Below are positions 37,058 to 48,094 of a stretch of 64,000 nt of DNA, in pieces; position 1 is the first letter of the stretch, and each line of letters begins with the position of its first letter. Origin of the DNA: Hofstenia miamia (taxonomy: Eukaryota > Xenacoelomorpha > Acoela); assembly GCA_004352715.1 (NCBI GenBank), contig SCFE01000064.1, positions 1,238,638-1,302,637 of the forward strand. The letters run 5' to 3'. The notes below the pieces were generated by a model. That model was not told the DNA's origin and ran no database searches. It saw only the letters and a list, made by a program, of their open reading frames with translations. The position numbers and the translations under genes are program-made.

Positions 37058-40000
37058 ATGTCGGGTGCCCCAGGTCCACCAACGAAAAAGTTGAAGTTGA
37101 AGCAATCAACATTGAGTTTCTCTCCTTCACCTGTTTGCGTGCAACAATCCATGGCACCTGTCCCCCAACCAACGCTCTCACCTGCGGATGTGTTTGTGAC
37201 ACCTCAATCGCAATCTGCGCTAGTTGGCAACGAGACACCCACGTCAACGGGATCATATGAGCAACCAGACTATGACATTGGACTGTTTTTGAGTGAAAAG
37301 TGTCCAGACACACTAAAGAGATATATAATTTCGACTATTTGGACAGCCCCTCCAGGTTTCGTCTGGCCACATAGCAACAAGCAGTATGGCCAAAAAACAT
37401 TCAAGAGACACCTTTCACAGCTGCAAATTAACAGCAATCCTCATTTCGCATACAGCGTGAGCAAAGAGGGTTTGTTTTGCGTTCTTGTTCGGCCTTTAGA
37501 AACAGACAAGCAAACACTGGGAAAACTCGTGAACAAACCGCTCTAATGGTATGACAGACTCAAAGGTCAGACCGGCGTTTTTGTGAAACACTTGAACTTG
37601 GAATATCACAAATTTGCTGAGACACAATGCAAACTCTTTGTACAAGACTTCGACGACAATTCCAACATTTACAGCAAAATTGACACGCATCACCAGAGAA
37701 TGTGCCAAGCCAATCGAAATACCCTCAAACCAGTGATTAAAACAATCATATTCTGCGGTCAAAATAATGTCGCTCTTCAGGGAAACAGTGATTCTGGTCC
37801 ATTTGTGTTGGGTCAAAACATACACGTAGAAGGTCTGTTCAGGAGACTGCTCAAGTTCCGAGTTGATGCCGGCGACACTGAACTCAAGCAGCATCTGACA
37901 ACTACTGCCAAGAATGCTTTGTACACAAGTCCTCAAATCCAAAACGACCTCATCTCCTGCATTGGCGCGCAAATTCAGGATTCAATACTGACACGGGTAA
38001 AACGTGGTCGGTACTACATTATCCTTGCAGATGAGACCACAGATATATCCAGTGTGGAGCAAATGTCACTGTGCTTTCGATACTTTGACAGTGAACTAAA
38101 TGACATTCGAGAAGACTTTGTGTGTTTTGAGGACATCATTGAAAAATGTTATACAGAGGAGTTTGACGTCGCCTATTCTGATGAGAACACCATTCCCAAA
38201 ACTCTGGACGAGTATTTGGAGCAGCAAGCAGAGCTGAATGAAGCAGCGTATGGACTAGTGGAACCGAAGAAGTCAGGGGCACTTATAGCTGAGAGAATAA
38301 TACGAAAGTTGAATGAGTTCGGACTACCTCTCAATGGGGCGGTGGCACAAGGATACGATGGAGCATCCTTGATGTCATCAGAAATTGTTGGTACGTCAGC
38401 CAACATTAAGAAAGTATGCCCTCATGCAGACTATTACCATTGCTCTGCTCATTCTCTTAATCTGGTCATTACCCACGCATCAAAAATCCCGCAAATTCGT
38501 AACATGGTTTCAACAGTTTCACAGATACAGAAGTTCTTGTCTGGAAGCAACAAACGAATACTGACGTTGCGGAAAGCCCTCCAACTTTCTCCTGGAACAT
38601 CAGAAGATCAGAAGCATCTCACCATTCAACAACTGCGTGAGACTCGTTGGATAGCCCGGGTGACTTCTTTGGAGTAGTTCGTGACATATTATGTTGCCAT
38701 CAAGCGAGCTCTGATGGCAATCGCACATTGGATGGATTCTAACGCTTCTTCTCAAGCTCAATCCCTACTTTCCNNNACTTTGTGTGTTTTGAGGACATCA
38801 TTGAAAAATGTTATACAGAGGAGTTTGACGTCGCCTATTCTGATGAGAACACCATTCCCAAAACTCTGGACGAGTATTTGGAGCAGCAAGCAGAGCTGAA
38901 TGAAGCAGCGTATGGACTAGTGGAACCGAAGAAGTCAGGGGCACTTATAGCTGAGAGAATAATACGAAAGTTGAATGAGTTCGGACTACCTCTCAATGGG
39001 GCGGTGGCACAAGGATACGATGGAGCATCCTTGGTGTCATCAGAAATTGTTGGTACGTCAGCCAACATTAAGAAAGTATGCCCTCATGCAGACTATTACC
39101 ATTGCTCTGCTCATTCCCGCAAATTCGTAACATGGTTTCAACAGTTTCACAGATACAGAAGTTCTTGTCTGGAAGCAACAAACGAATACTGACGTTGCGG
39201 AAAGCCCTCCAACTTTCTCCTGGAACATCAGAAGATCAGAAGCATCTCACCATTCAACAACTGCGTGAGACTCGTTGGATAGCCCGGGTGACTTCTTTGG
39301 AGTAGTTCGTGACATATTATGTTGCCATCAAGCGAGCTCTGATGGCAATCGCACATTGGATGGATTCTAACGCTTCTTCTCAAGCTCAATCCCTACTTTC
39401 CACGATTACCACTTCTGAATTTGTTGTCAGTCTATTTACAACTGTTGCTGTTCTTCAGAATACAGATACACTGTCCAAGCAACTGCAAAGCAAAGAGACT
39501 GACATGATTGCCGGGATGGAATCTGTGAATGGTATCATCACTGCACTGGAAAATGCACGCTGCAACGTAGAACAGAGCTTCAAGACAGTCTACAAGTGGA
39601 TTGCTGATTCAATCCTACCACTTGGTCTTGAAATCACTTGTTCTCGCCAGTGTCGGAGACAAACACATCGGTCAAACCCTCTGCTCTCTTCTCCTGAGGA
39701 CTACTATCGAGTGACAGTTTTTCTGCCATTGTTGGATACAACTCTTGCTCAGCTGCATTTACGATTCTCAGAGAAAAGCTACTCCGTGTTTTGACCCCTC
39801 CTGGCTCTCAGCGTGATGATGCTGAAGAGATGTTTGCCACCGTGTTCAATCACCACAAAGCTGCGCTCCTTGACAACAACGATCAATTGCAACCTGGGAC
39901 GGTCGACATAAAAAGTGTGTTCGAGTTTAAACAGTGGCGTCTAAAGTGGGAACAGGAATCCGTCACGGAAAGTGCTTGCAGTTACAACACTTTGCTGGAA

Positions 40001-40267
40001 ACCTTGCGAATTTGTAATCGAAATGTCTACCCAATCGTGCACGATCTCCTCATCATAGCTGTGCTCATTCCAGTCTCTACTGCTACTCCAGAGAGGACAT
40101 TTTCAGCACTCCGTTTGATGAAAACCTTTCTGAGGAATCGTATGAAGGAAAATAGACTCAATGGGCTGGCATTAATGTTTTTCAATGCAGCAAATTTGAA
40201 CATTGACATTGAGAACGTCATTGACAGATTTGCAGATATGAAGACCAGGAGAATTCGTCTGAAATAA
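37058..40267 (+). pseudogene. hAT-superfamily transposase (ZMYM1-like, DUF4371), broken and partly duplicated
   Basis: The reading starts at 37058 (MSGAPGPPTKKLKLKQ) with a TTF-type zinc-finger remnant (AYSVSKEGLFCVLVRP, second Cys of the CxxC lost). After an in-frame TAA at 37544 the same frame continues through the DUF4371-type core (GRYYIILADETTDISSVEQM, then AVAQGYDGASLMSS and HCSAHSLNLVI). A second in-frame TAG at about 38675 follows SLE, and a frame change is needed near 39790 before the C-terminal hAT dimerisation block (VLIPVSTATPERTFSALRLM). The segment 38115-38773 is repeated at 38777-39399 after NNN, the second copy lacking about 34 bases. The region is clearly richer in G+C than its flanks, as expected of a recent arrival. 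At least two stops mean this copy is inactive unless they are assembly errors. Confidence 0.85.
38115..39399 (+). repeat. Duplicated transposase segment across NNN
   Basis: 38115-38773 and 38777-39399 are the same piece of the hAT gene, separated by NNN at 38774-38776. They differ by one Met/Val codon and a 34-base deletion in the second copy (after CTCATTC). The copies share the in-frame stop after SLE. An unmerged haplotype is the simplest explanation. Confidence 0.9.
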
Positions 40268-40474
40268 TACATTCATATTTTCCAGTGATTATGGCACCAT
40301 TTCAGTTCAGACAGAGCACGCCTAGTTATATTAGCATCTTACATAGTTTTAACTTTAGTCTGTTTTAGTTTAGAATACTGCTTTATAGAGTCTTCACGTT
40401 TTTTTGTGAAAAGGGTTTTCAACGCGTTTTACCAACTGCACTGTATGTATATGTATATTGCATTATATTGCTGC

Positions 40475-42650
40475 TAATAAAAAAGTAATAAATATTTCAT
40501 GTTAGAAACTATGTACAACTTTCCTTTTAACAGTTTTGCAATTGAAGTTTTCTGGTTGGCTCTAAATGCCGTGTAATAAATCTGCGTTGTTAACCCATAA
40601 CCGCCACGGAACAAGACTGATACGAACCTATCCGACTTGTAAACGTTACTATTTCCTAAAATTGGAGAAAGAAATAGTCTTTATTTTAACTTTACATTGT
40701 GTTTCAACGGAGTTAATGAACAGAAAATGTATTTCTTGTCATCATATATTTAAAAGCATAAATTTCTAAAAAAATCATGTTGATAGAAAATATCATTTGA
40801 AATTAGATCTAAAAATATTTATTTGGATATTTATAAACCCACTTTGAAATCACACTATGGTTCAAAATCTCATAGGCTATGTGTAAGCGAATTTACATAT
40901 GCCACTGAACTGTAGACAGTAGTTCTATCTGGACTTGATTAATTTAGATATTTTTCAATAAAAGTACTTCTAGGATATTCCACATTTCTGATTTCATGTT
41001 GGATCTAATAGTTTAATTTCAGTGTCCACATATTATTGAATAGTTTCTGTTTTTCTAATATTTCACGACTTTGATTTTGCAGTGGAATTGACTATAAAAA
41101 TGACAGAAGTAGGACATGAAGGCCTACATAGGTGGTTAGGTATGATAGCACATAAGGTAGTTCCACTAGGTTTTCAATGAATAAATATTTCTGCAATTAT
41201 AGTGTCACTGAAAAATGATTATTGCAGCGCAGCAAAAGACTTTTTCATTACTAACTAAATGAAACTCGAAATTGAGATTTACAACAAATTTTTAATTATC
41301 TATAAAAAATTTAGATTTCAAAAAAATAGCAACTCATATTCTGTGTTAATATTTGTGTTATGTTGTGTGTTTCACGTTTCCATGCTGTCAAACAATGACA
41401 TTGATACTAAAAATTTAATTTCTACGTTGTCATGATATTTCTCTTAGTGAAGTATTTTATGTNCCACTCATTGCACACCAAGTAGGAAGTTTTAGAAACT
41501 TTCACTATCTCGTGCATTATGAGTGTCGGCTCCTCCCTCGAGAAAATCCTGGCTAGGCACCTGTATCCAGCCAGCATCGTACAAAGCATATGTGAAGAAT
41601 TTCGCAGTCTCTTATTCCAAGCTAAACGAAATAAAACAAAATGTATGATAAAAAATTAATAACAATAATACTAATAAAAAAGTAATAAATATTTCATGTT
41701 AGAAACTATGTACAACTTTCCTTTTAACAGTTTTGCAATTGAAGTTTTCTGGTTGGCTCTAAATGCCGTGTAATAAATCTGCGTTGTTAACCCATAACCG
41801 CCACGGAACAAGACTGATACGAACCTATCCGACTTGTAAACGTTACTATTTCCTAAAATTGGAGAAAGAAATAGTCTTTATTTTAACTTTACATTGTGTT
41901 TCAACGGAGTTAATGAACAGAAAATGTATTTCTTGTCATCATATATTTAAAAGCATAAATTTCTAAAAAAATCATGTTGATAGAAAATATCATTTGAAAT
42001 TAGATCTAAAAATATTTATTTGGATATTTATAAACCCACTTTGAAATCACACTATGGTTCAAAATCTCATAGGCTATGTGTAAGCGAATTTACATATGCC
42101 ACTGAACTGTAGACAGTAGTTCTATCTGGACTTGATTAATTTAGATATTTTTCAATAAAAGTACTTCTAGGATATTCCACATTTCTGATTTCATGTTGGA
42201 TCTAATAGTTTAATTTCAGTGTCCACATATTATTGAATAGTTTCTGTTTTTCTAATATTTCACGACTTTGATTTTGCAGTGGAATTGACTATAAAAATGA
42301 CAGAAGTAGGACATGAAGGCCTACATAGGTGGTTAGGTATGATAGCACATAAGGTAGTTCCACTAGGTTTTCAATGAATAAATATTTCTGCAATTATAGT
42401 GTCACTGAAAAATGATTATTGCTGCGCAGCAAAAGACTAAATGAAACTCGAAATTGAGATTTACAACAAATTTTTAATTATCTATAAAAAATTTAGATTT
42501 CAAAAAAATAGCAACTCATATTCTGTGTTAATATTTGTGTTATGTTGTGTGTTTCACGTTTTCATGCTGTCAAGCAATGACATTGTTACTAAAAATTCAA
42601 TTTCTACGTTGTCATGAGATTTCTCTTAGTGAAGTATTTTATGTAACTCT
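40475..42650. repeat. Two-copy, roughly 970-990-base repeat after the hAT gene
   Basis: 40475-41462 and about 41672-42650 match at an offset of 1197 bases with scattered substitutions and a small deletion in the second copy (after AAAAGACT). The first copy stops at the single N at 41463. No coding sequence is recognised. A 209-base block (41464-41672) lies between them; it carries the possible hAT end. Confidence 0.85.
41518..41562. repeat. Possible hAT terminal inverted repeat
   Basis: On the - strand this reads CAGGTGCCTAGCCAGG and then GAGGGAGGAGCC. Starting with CAG and being locally GC-rich suits a hAT end, and the shared word CGGCTCC also occurs at 36232 beyond the transposase. The opposite terminus is hidden by the 1000-N gap, so the pairing cannot be tested here. 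Confidence 0.3.
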
Positions 42651-43496
42651 AAAATTATTATTGTAACGTGGTAGGTGTTGAAGCAAACACTTTGGCAATT
42701 AAAAAAGCTTTATCTATCGCTTTGTGGCATCAATGGAAGTTTAAGCTAAGCTAGGATCCATTCAACGCCATCACAATAGTAAATATCAAAAAATAATAGT
42801 TGAAATTGTGTATTCAGCACCTCGTGGTAATGCAGAGATCCACATAATAGCAAAAATAATATTACCTTCAAGCACTATTGCCAGCATCATGTTGAAATGA
42901 ATAAACCTGTTGGAGATCTCAGGTTAAATTTATAGTAACAAAGTACATGCATTTCCGTAAATGCTGTACCTCAATTGAAAAAGTTCAAAGCGAATTTTTC
43001 GTCTCAAAAACTCAAACTATGCTATGCTTTTCTTTTTTTGAAGAATTCTGCTTTTTCTCCTAAAACATAAAACGGAAATTCACGCGGACGAATTTGAATA
43101 CAATTACAAATTATCAAAAACAATAAATAGGTGCTTAGACAAGTTTTTTTCTGTCGTGCTTATACGGTTTGAGTTAGAATGTACAATATTTGTTGAAAGA
43201 TCTCTCTACACTAGCACGAGGGAGGGAATAATCGTTTGGCGCAACAAGGAATTGATCCTGCTCCCAAACTCGATGAAAATGTTCATCGCATTCGACCGGG
43301 CCTCGCATTAAATAATAGAAATCTTCCAATAGAATACTTATGAACATAAAATATGAATTGCTCTATTAATTAACTGTACGGCACTGTATACCTCAAATTC
43401 TGATAACTATAAATTTGTTCAAATTGGCAAAGTGCAGATGTACGTGTCAATCAGCAATCGTAAGTCCAGCTGAACTAAGCGCTGGTTCAGGGGCTG
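42651..43496. other. No gene seen
   Basis: AT-rich sequence without recognisable coding or RNA features. It ends where the PLE/LINE mosaic starts. Confidence 0.4.
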
Positions 43497-45310
43497 TTTC
43501 TGACACTTGTATGATTAAATAGGATCTTGCTACTCATCTAGGTTTGTGTTCAAACGTGGTTGCAAGGATTTTATAAAAATACTCTCAATAATTTTTAAAT
43601 TACTTGATCTTGATGTCTGATATAGTATTTTTGTTTCAAAATGTAGTCCGCACTTAAATAGATAAGAAATACTAGAATTGGTCTCATGTTCTATAATTCT
43701 TTTTGTTAGTTCTCTACTAGAAAACCNTTAGTTATGTCAGTAAATGTTTGTTTCTTGGTTACGTTTACAAATTACATATAATTTAAAAAATATTTTTACT
43801 TATTGTTCTTGAGTTGCACATCTTATTCTATAATTAGTCAGATAATTGATATTTTGTTGTGTAATCATGTTTTTCAACTTCTTAAATATTGTAAAAATTT
43901 TTTCACTTCTTGTACTGTAATCCAATTTGTTCCATAGTGGTATTGAATAATTTAGGAATCCGTTCTTCATTACTTTTCTATTATACTCAGTTTTACCAAA
44001 TGTAATTGTTCTTTGATTTAAATGATTAGAAATNTTTCTGACACTTGTATGATTAAATAGGATCTTGCTACTCATCTAGGTTTGTGTTCAAACGTGGTTG
44101 CAAGGATTTTATAAAAATACTCTCAATAATTTTTAAATTACTTGATCTTGATGTCTGATATAGTATTTTTGTTTCAAAATGTAGTCCGCACTTAAATAGA
44201 TAAGAAATACTAGCATTGGTCTCATGTTCTATAATTCTTTTTGATAGTTCTCTACTAGAAAACCCAATATAATATTCACCACAGGTGCATTTTAGTTGAT
44301 AAATTATATTAGACTTATTGGTTTCTTCAGTTGTAGATTTCAATTTCAAATGCGTTCTTAGTTTATCATTGCTATATATAAATTAACTTATTCTGTAATT
44401 ATTGATATTTTTCTGAGTTCTTTGATCATGTTTTCAGTTTGGAGTCCTCTATATTCGATCTTAACCCTTTTAACCCGAAATTATTTTTCTGTAATTATTA
44501 TTTTTAGATTCTAGATGGCTAAAACATATAATCTATAATGTAAAGTTGTTTTATTAACAACAACAACATATATTTAAGTTCTCATGTACATATACATGTA
44601 TTAAGTTTACAAACTTATTAAGAACATAAATAATGCAACTTTCTTCATATGAGCTTAGTTATGTTAGCAAATGTTTGTTTCTTAGTTAAGTTTATAAATT
44701 ACAATTAACTTAATAAATATTTTTACTTATTGTTCTTGAGTTGGACATCTTATTCTATAATTAGTCTGATAATTGATATTTTGTTGTGTAATCATGTTTT
44801 TCAACTTCTTAAATATTGTAAAAATTTTTTCACTTCTTGTACTGTAATCCAATTTGTTCCATAGTGGTATTGAATAATTTAGGAATCCGTTCTTCATTAC
44901 TTTTCTATTATACTCAGTTTTACCAAATGTAATTGTTCTTTGATTTAAATGATTAGAAATTTCCCATTTTCTTTTCCAAAATATCGATAAAAATCTAATA
45001 TTTTGAAGAGCTTCTAATGATCTTAGATGATATTTACCCATTATTTTTGTTGCTAATTATGTTAATTCCCCATTTAAATACTTTCTCTAATTTCGCTTTT
45101 GCATTTTTATTTAAGTTCGTTAATAAACAAGATGAGTACAAGAAATGGGATAAAACAATTGGTATAAACTTTCCAATTTTTTGAATTCATCTTATATCAT
45201 ACGCCATTTTCTTTATGATGTTGTTTGCCTCGTCTTCAAAATTCAATTTATTATCAATTACTACTCCCAAATATTTCATTTTGGTGATTCCTGAATGATG
45301 TTGCTACATA
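43497..45310 (-). mobile_element. Mosaic of PLE endonuclease and LINE C-terminal pieces, each present twice
   Basis: On the - strand, a LINE RT thumb and tail (KMKYLGVVIDNKLNF, then FLNYSIPLWNKLDY) runs 45310-44655. A PLE GIY-YIG domain (NIIYQLKCTCGEYYIGFSS, then LSKRIIEHE) lies at 44349-44068. The LINE tail recurs at 44033-43728 and the PLE piece at 43726-43497. The repeats abut single Ns at 44034 and 43727, at offsets of 927 and 538 bases. The doubling is therefore likely an assembly effect, while the LINE-in-PLE nesting may be real: the PLE RT continues at 46060-45440 on the same strand. Confidence 0.7.
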
Positions 45311-45439
45311 TCTTAATACTTTCTAATGTTGATTCATTTCTTCTATAAAGTTAATGATGATTACTATTATATGGGACAAAAGAAGTTAAATGGTACATAT
45401 ATGTACCATCCAGGTTGAAAGAGTTAAAACAATGTTCAT

Positions 45440-46060
45440 AATTAGTTTGATTGTTTTTTGATCTTTTGATCTTAAGTACAATGTCTTCCAGTGATTGTCT
45501 AATATATCGATCTATGAAATTATTTGGATATTCATTCTTCTTTTATTCTATCTTAAGTTTTCCTACTTCTTGGTTAATTGTTCTATATGTGCTGCAATTG
45601 TCAAATATTCGATTAATACATTGTTTAATTAATGATATTTTGTAATTTAAGGCCGCATTTGAGGTGTAGTTCAATAACAATCCTGTGTCTGTTGGTTTAT
45701 AATAGATTCCAGTTTCAAATTTGTTATCTTTTTTAGTTATTTGTACATTCAAAAAATGAAATTTTATTAGTTTTCTGATGTTTCTTCATCTTTTACTAAT
45801 GCAAATATATCATCCATATAGCGTTGATAATAAATGAAGCGGATGTCTGATGTTGTAAATTTGTTCTCAATTGTAGTTAAATACATATTTCCCATGGCTA
45901 AAACATCTTTTTGACGATAAAATGTGCTATTGAATTCCATTAATGTATTCTTTGTTGCTAAAGTTAATAGTTCTTTTGTTGTGTTATATTCATTTATTGG
46001 GACAATAGAAGATATTAATAAACTGATGAACGTTTTTTTCCAATTTCTTGGAAAGTGCAT
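45440..46060 (-). pseudogene. Penelope-like element reverse transcriptase fragment
   Basis: The - strand reads NSTFYRQKDVLAMGN, then MYLTTIE, then YYQRYMDDIFALVKDEE, the AMG and YMDD catalytic blocks of a PLE reverse transcriptase. After one frameshift at about 45765 it continues LNVQITKKDNKFETGIYYKP, then GLLLNYTSNAALNYK, the conserved region C-terminal to the RT. Between AMGN and MYL the usual SPLSPTLAN stretch is missing, an internal deletion of around nine codons. A LINE tail separates it from the GIY-YIG piece at 44349-44068, which would be its C-terminal domain. Confidence 0.75.
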
Positions 46061-46575
46061 ATTTCAATCCATAGGCTCTCAAAATTTCACAGCAATTTTA
46101 AATCAGGTCAATTTCTGGCCTTAACATGTCTTGGAATTAACATCACCCCACCCCTTTAGATTTGTTGGCAAGACTTAGGTCTTTTCCACAGCGAAATAGT
46201 TCAATGCCAGATATAGTAATAGCATTAACCTTAACTTTAAATAAAACGAAGTGCATCGGATTCAAAACCGGTACATGGAGAAGACCAATGCATTGATAAT
46301 GTATGTGTGAGTGTGTGCGTATATATATNNNNNNNNNNNATATATATGATATGATATATCTCGCGCTTTGTACTATGTAATAACAAGTTTACTGAGCGCG
46401 AGTGCGTCTGAAAAACCATAGTACTGAGCGCGAGTTTTTGGTTTTGAGAAAAATACAGAACATAAAATACTTTTTTCGACAGCATCGAGGTTTGACATCA
46501 AAAATATTATAGAAAAATGCAAAAAAAAAATTTTTTCTCAATTTTAAAATTTTCAAATTTTTTTGAGCTTTATTA

Positions 46576-46619
46576 ATATATCTCGCGCTTAGTAAAACTT
46601 TACTGAGCGCGAGATATAT
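46576..46619. repeat. Near-perfect hairpin of the GAGCGCGAG repeat
   Basis: Two 21-base arms (46576-46596 and 46599-46619) are inverted copies with a two-base spacer AC. Twenty positions pair normally and one is G-T. The right arm is TTTACTGAGCGCGAGATATA plus T. The centre of the repeat unit (GAGCGCGAG) is strikingly GC-rich in an AT-rich setting. Confidence 0.9.
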
Positions 46620-46779
46620 ATTTTCGGACTTAAAATAACTGACATTATATTATCCATGTATGGTAAATATATATTTATTGTGTATTTATGCCTAAGTAGA
46701 CACTCTGTTAGTTTTGCATCCGTGTATACGTACACATAATTAAGTTCTTGAATTAGTAAATTTGCTTCATTTATAAAAA

Positions 46780-47745
46780 CATCAAGCTTCTCTCAATGGT
46801 AAACGCGGCACTGATCAAAAATCGATCCCCAAACAGACTGTTCATTTTCTAGAGCGATTATTTGACAAATCTAAAAAGTTGAAAAATAATGAATCATTGA
46901 ATGAATTAATAGAGAATTCTGTACAAAAAAGAAAGCTATCACCGGCTACAACACTTCATTTGCTGATAACAGTAAGTGCGTTTGTTGAATACGTTTTTCG
47001 CACTCGGAGCAACATTAAATTCAACATTCATTTCTGGCGTGCTAATATTAAAGAACAAAAAAAGTCGTTTGCTGTAAAGAATATGAGGACGTCTGCGCAA
47101 AAGAAAGATGAAATGTTCAACAAAGTGCCATCCCAAGAAATGCTGAAAAGAATGCTCATCAGAATAAGAGATAAATTAATGAAAATATTGAACACTTGAC
47201 ATACTCTGAAATCAAAGCAATGAATTTTGTGTTCCAACAAGCATAACTGAACTGTCGTTCTGGACCTATTCTTAAATTTCTTGTGAACGATTTTTATCAG
47301 TTAAAAAATGCTAAAGAATTTGTGGCGACTAGTGACCACAAAACAGGGTCAAAATATCAAGTCCGGATAGTCACAACTAAAGAACAAATGCCATGGATAG
47401 AGCATATGATAAATGAATTTGCAGTCCATTCCAAGTTAAGGCCAAAATATGTTTTTGGTTCCTTCAGCAATACACAAGAAACGTTAATGCCAACTAAAAT
47501 TAGGCAAATGGTTAAAGCAAACTTCCCTTGGGCAAAAGAATTAGATTTTTCAGCAAACTCTAAGGAAATTTTAGGATAACTTCTTTGCTGAAAAACGCAA
47601 TGACATTGATTCAACAATTGAAATTGCACACTTTACGCAAACGGGCCACACTCGTGAAACCGCTGAACATCACTATGTCGCAAGATCAGAAGGAAAAAGC
47701 TTTAGAAAATTGACTGCTTTTTATAGCTCGTGTTTAGAAATATAA
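46780..47745 (+). pseudogene. Tyrosine recombinase, Crypton-like, with two frameshifts and a stop
   Basis: The first frame (through 47199) is helical and basic, as expected of a core-binding domain (KQTVHFLERLFDKSKK onward; FNKVPSQEMLKRMLI). A frame change leads to LTYSEIKAMNFVFQQA, an in-frame TAA at 47244, and NCRSGPILKFLVNDF, the box A arginine block (Arg at 47256-47258). The open stretch to 47579 contains PTKIRQMVKANFPWAKEL. After another frame change comes IAHFTQTGHTRETAEHHYVA. GHT to Y has the canonical nine-residue spacing of the catalytic His/Trp position and Tyr (Tyr at 47674-47676). The tail ends at TAA 47743. The RxxH-type box just before GHT is degraded (KE where LR is expected). 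Crypton-type or DUF3504-related recombinases fit best; a DIRS/Ngaro origin is less likely because no RT of that class is nearby. Confidence 0.65.
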
Positions 47746-47893
47746 ATACAGTTTCATGAATTTGTGTTTGATTTCAATATGCTAGATTTATGTTAAAAAT
47801 TGCCAAAATGGTATAAAAATGAAATTTATGTAAACCGAATCTCAAATATATTAACATTTGAAAAAAATGTACATTTCAAAAGCAATCCGAAAT

Positions 47894-48061
47894 TTTACTG
47901 AATGCGAAATATTTAGTAAAAGTTTACTGAGAGCGAAATATTTATAAAATGTTTACTGAGAGCGAAATATTTATAAAATGTTTACTGAGAGCGAGATATA
48001 TAGATCTTACTTTACTGAGCGCGAAATATATTAAAATTTTGTTTACTGAGCGCGAGATATA

Positions 48062-48062
<1 letters not shown>
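47894..48062 (+). repeat. Six-unit 29-31-base tandem array of TTTACTGAGMGCGARATAT
   Basis: Units start at 47894, 47923, 47952, 47981, 48011 and 48042, so spacings are 29, 29, 29, 30 and 31. The 19-base core is conserved (GAATGCGAAAT in the first, GAGAGCG in the next three, GAGCGCG in the last two) and is followed by an AT-rich spacer of 10-12 bases. The last unit runs into a (TA)n microsatellite. The gradient from AATGCG to AGCGCG suggests ordered decay or amplification from the right end. Confidence 0.9.

Positions 48063-48092
<30 letters not shown>
48063..48092. repeat. (TA)n microsatellite
   Basis: A pure TA run between the repeat array and the PLE fragment. Another TA run at 48688-48714 ends that same PLE fragment. 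Confidence 0.95.

Positions 48093-48094
<2 letters not shown>

Larger units (their letters stand above)
46354..48062. mobile_element. Tyrosine-recombinase element bounded by GAGCGCGAG repeats
   Basis: A decayed tyrosine-recombinase gene (about 46780-47745) is flanked by the same repeat word on each side. On the left are TACTGAGCGCGAG-type units at 46387 and 46421, an inverted unit at 46354-46368 and a hairpin at 46576-46619. On the right is a six-unit array at 47894-48062. The word does not appear elsewhere in the window as far as I can see. The repeats may be the element's ends or recombination sites, or an unrelated satellite into which it landed. PLE reverse-transcriptase pieces lie on both outer sides. 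Confidence 0.5.

Noticed and set aside
37056-37972. Long frames on - across the hAT gene
   Set aside because: They are shadows of the + strand transposase frame, which carries all the recognisable motifs.
40566-41966. Two identical 67-codon frames on + (40566-40769 and 41763-41966)
   Set aside because: They are the same non-coding repeat present twice; no protein features.
47894-48062. CRISPR-like regular spacing of repeats
   Set aside because: The spacers are only 10-12 bases, AT-rich and alike, there are no cas genes, and the genome is eukaryotic. It is a tandem minisatellite-type array.
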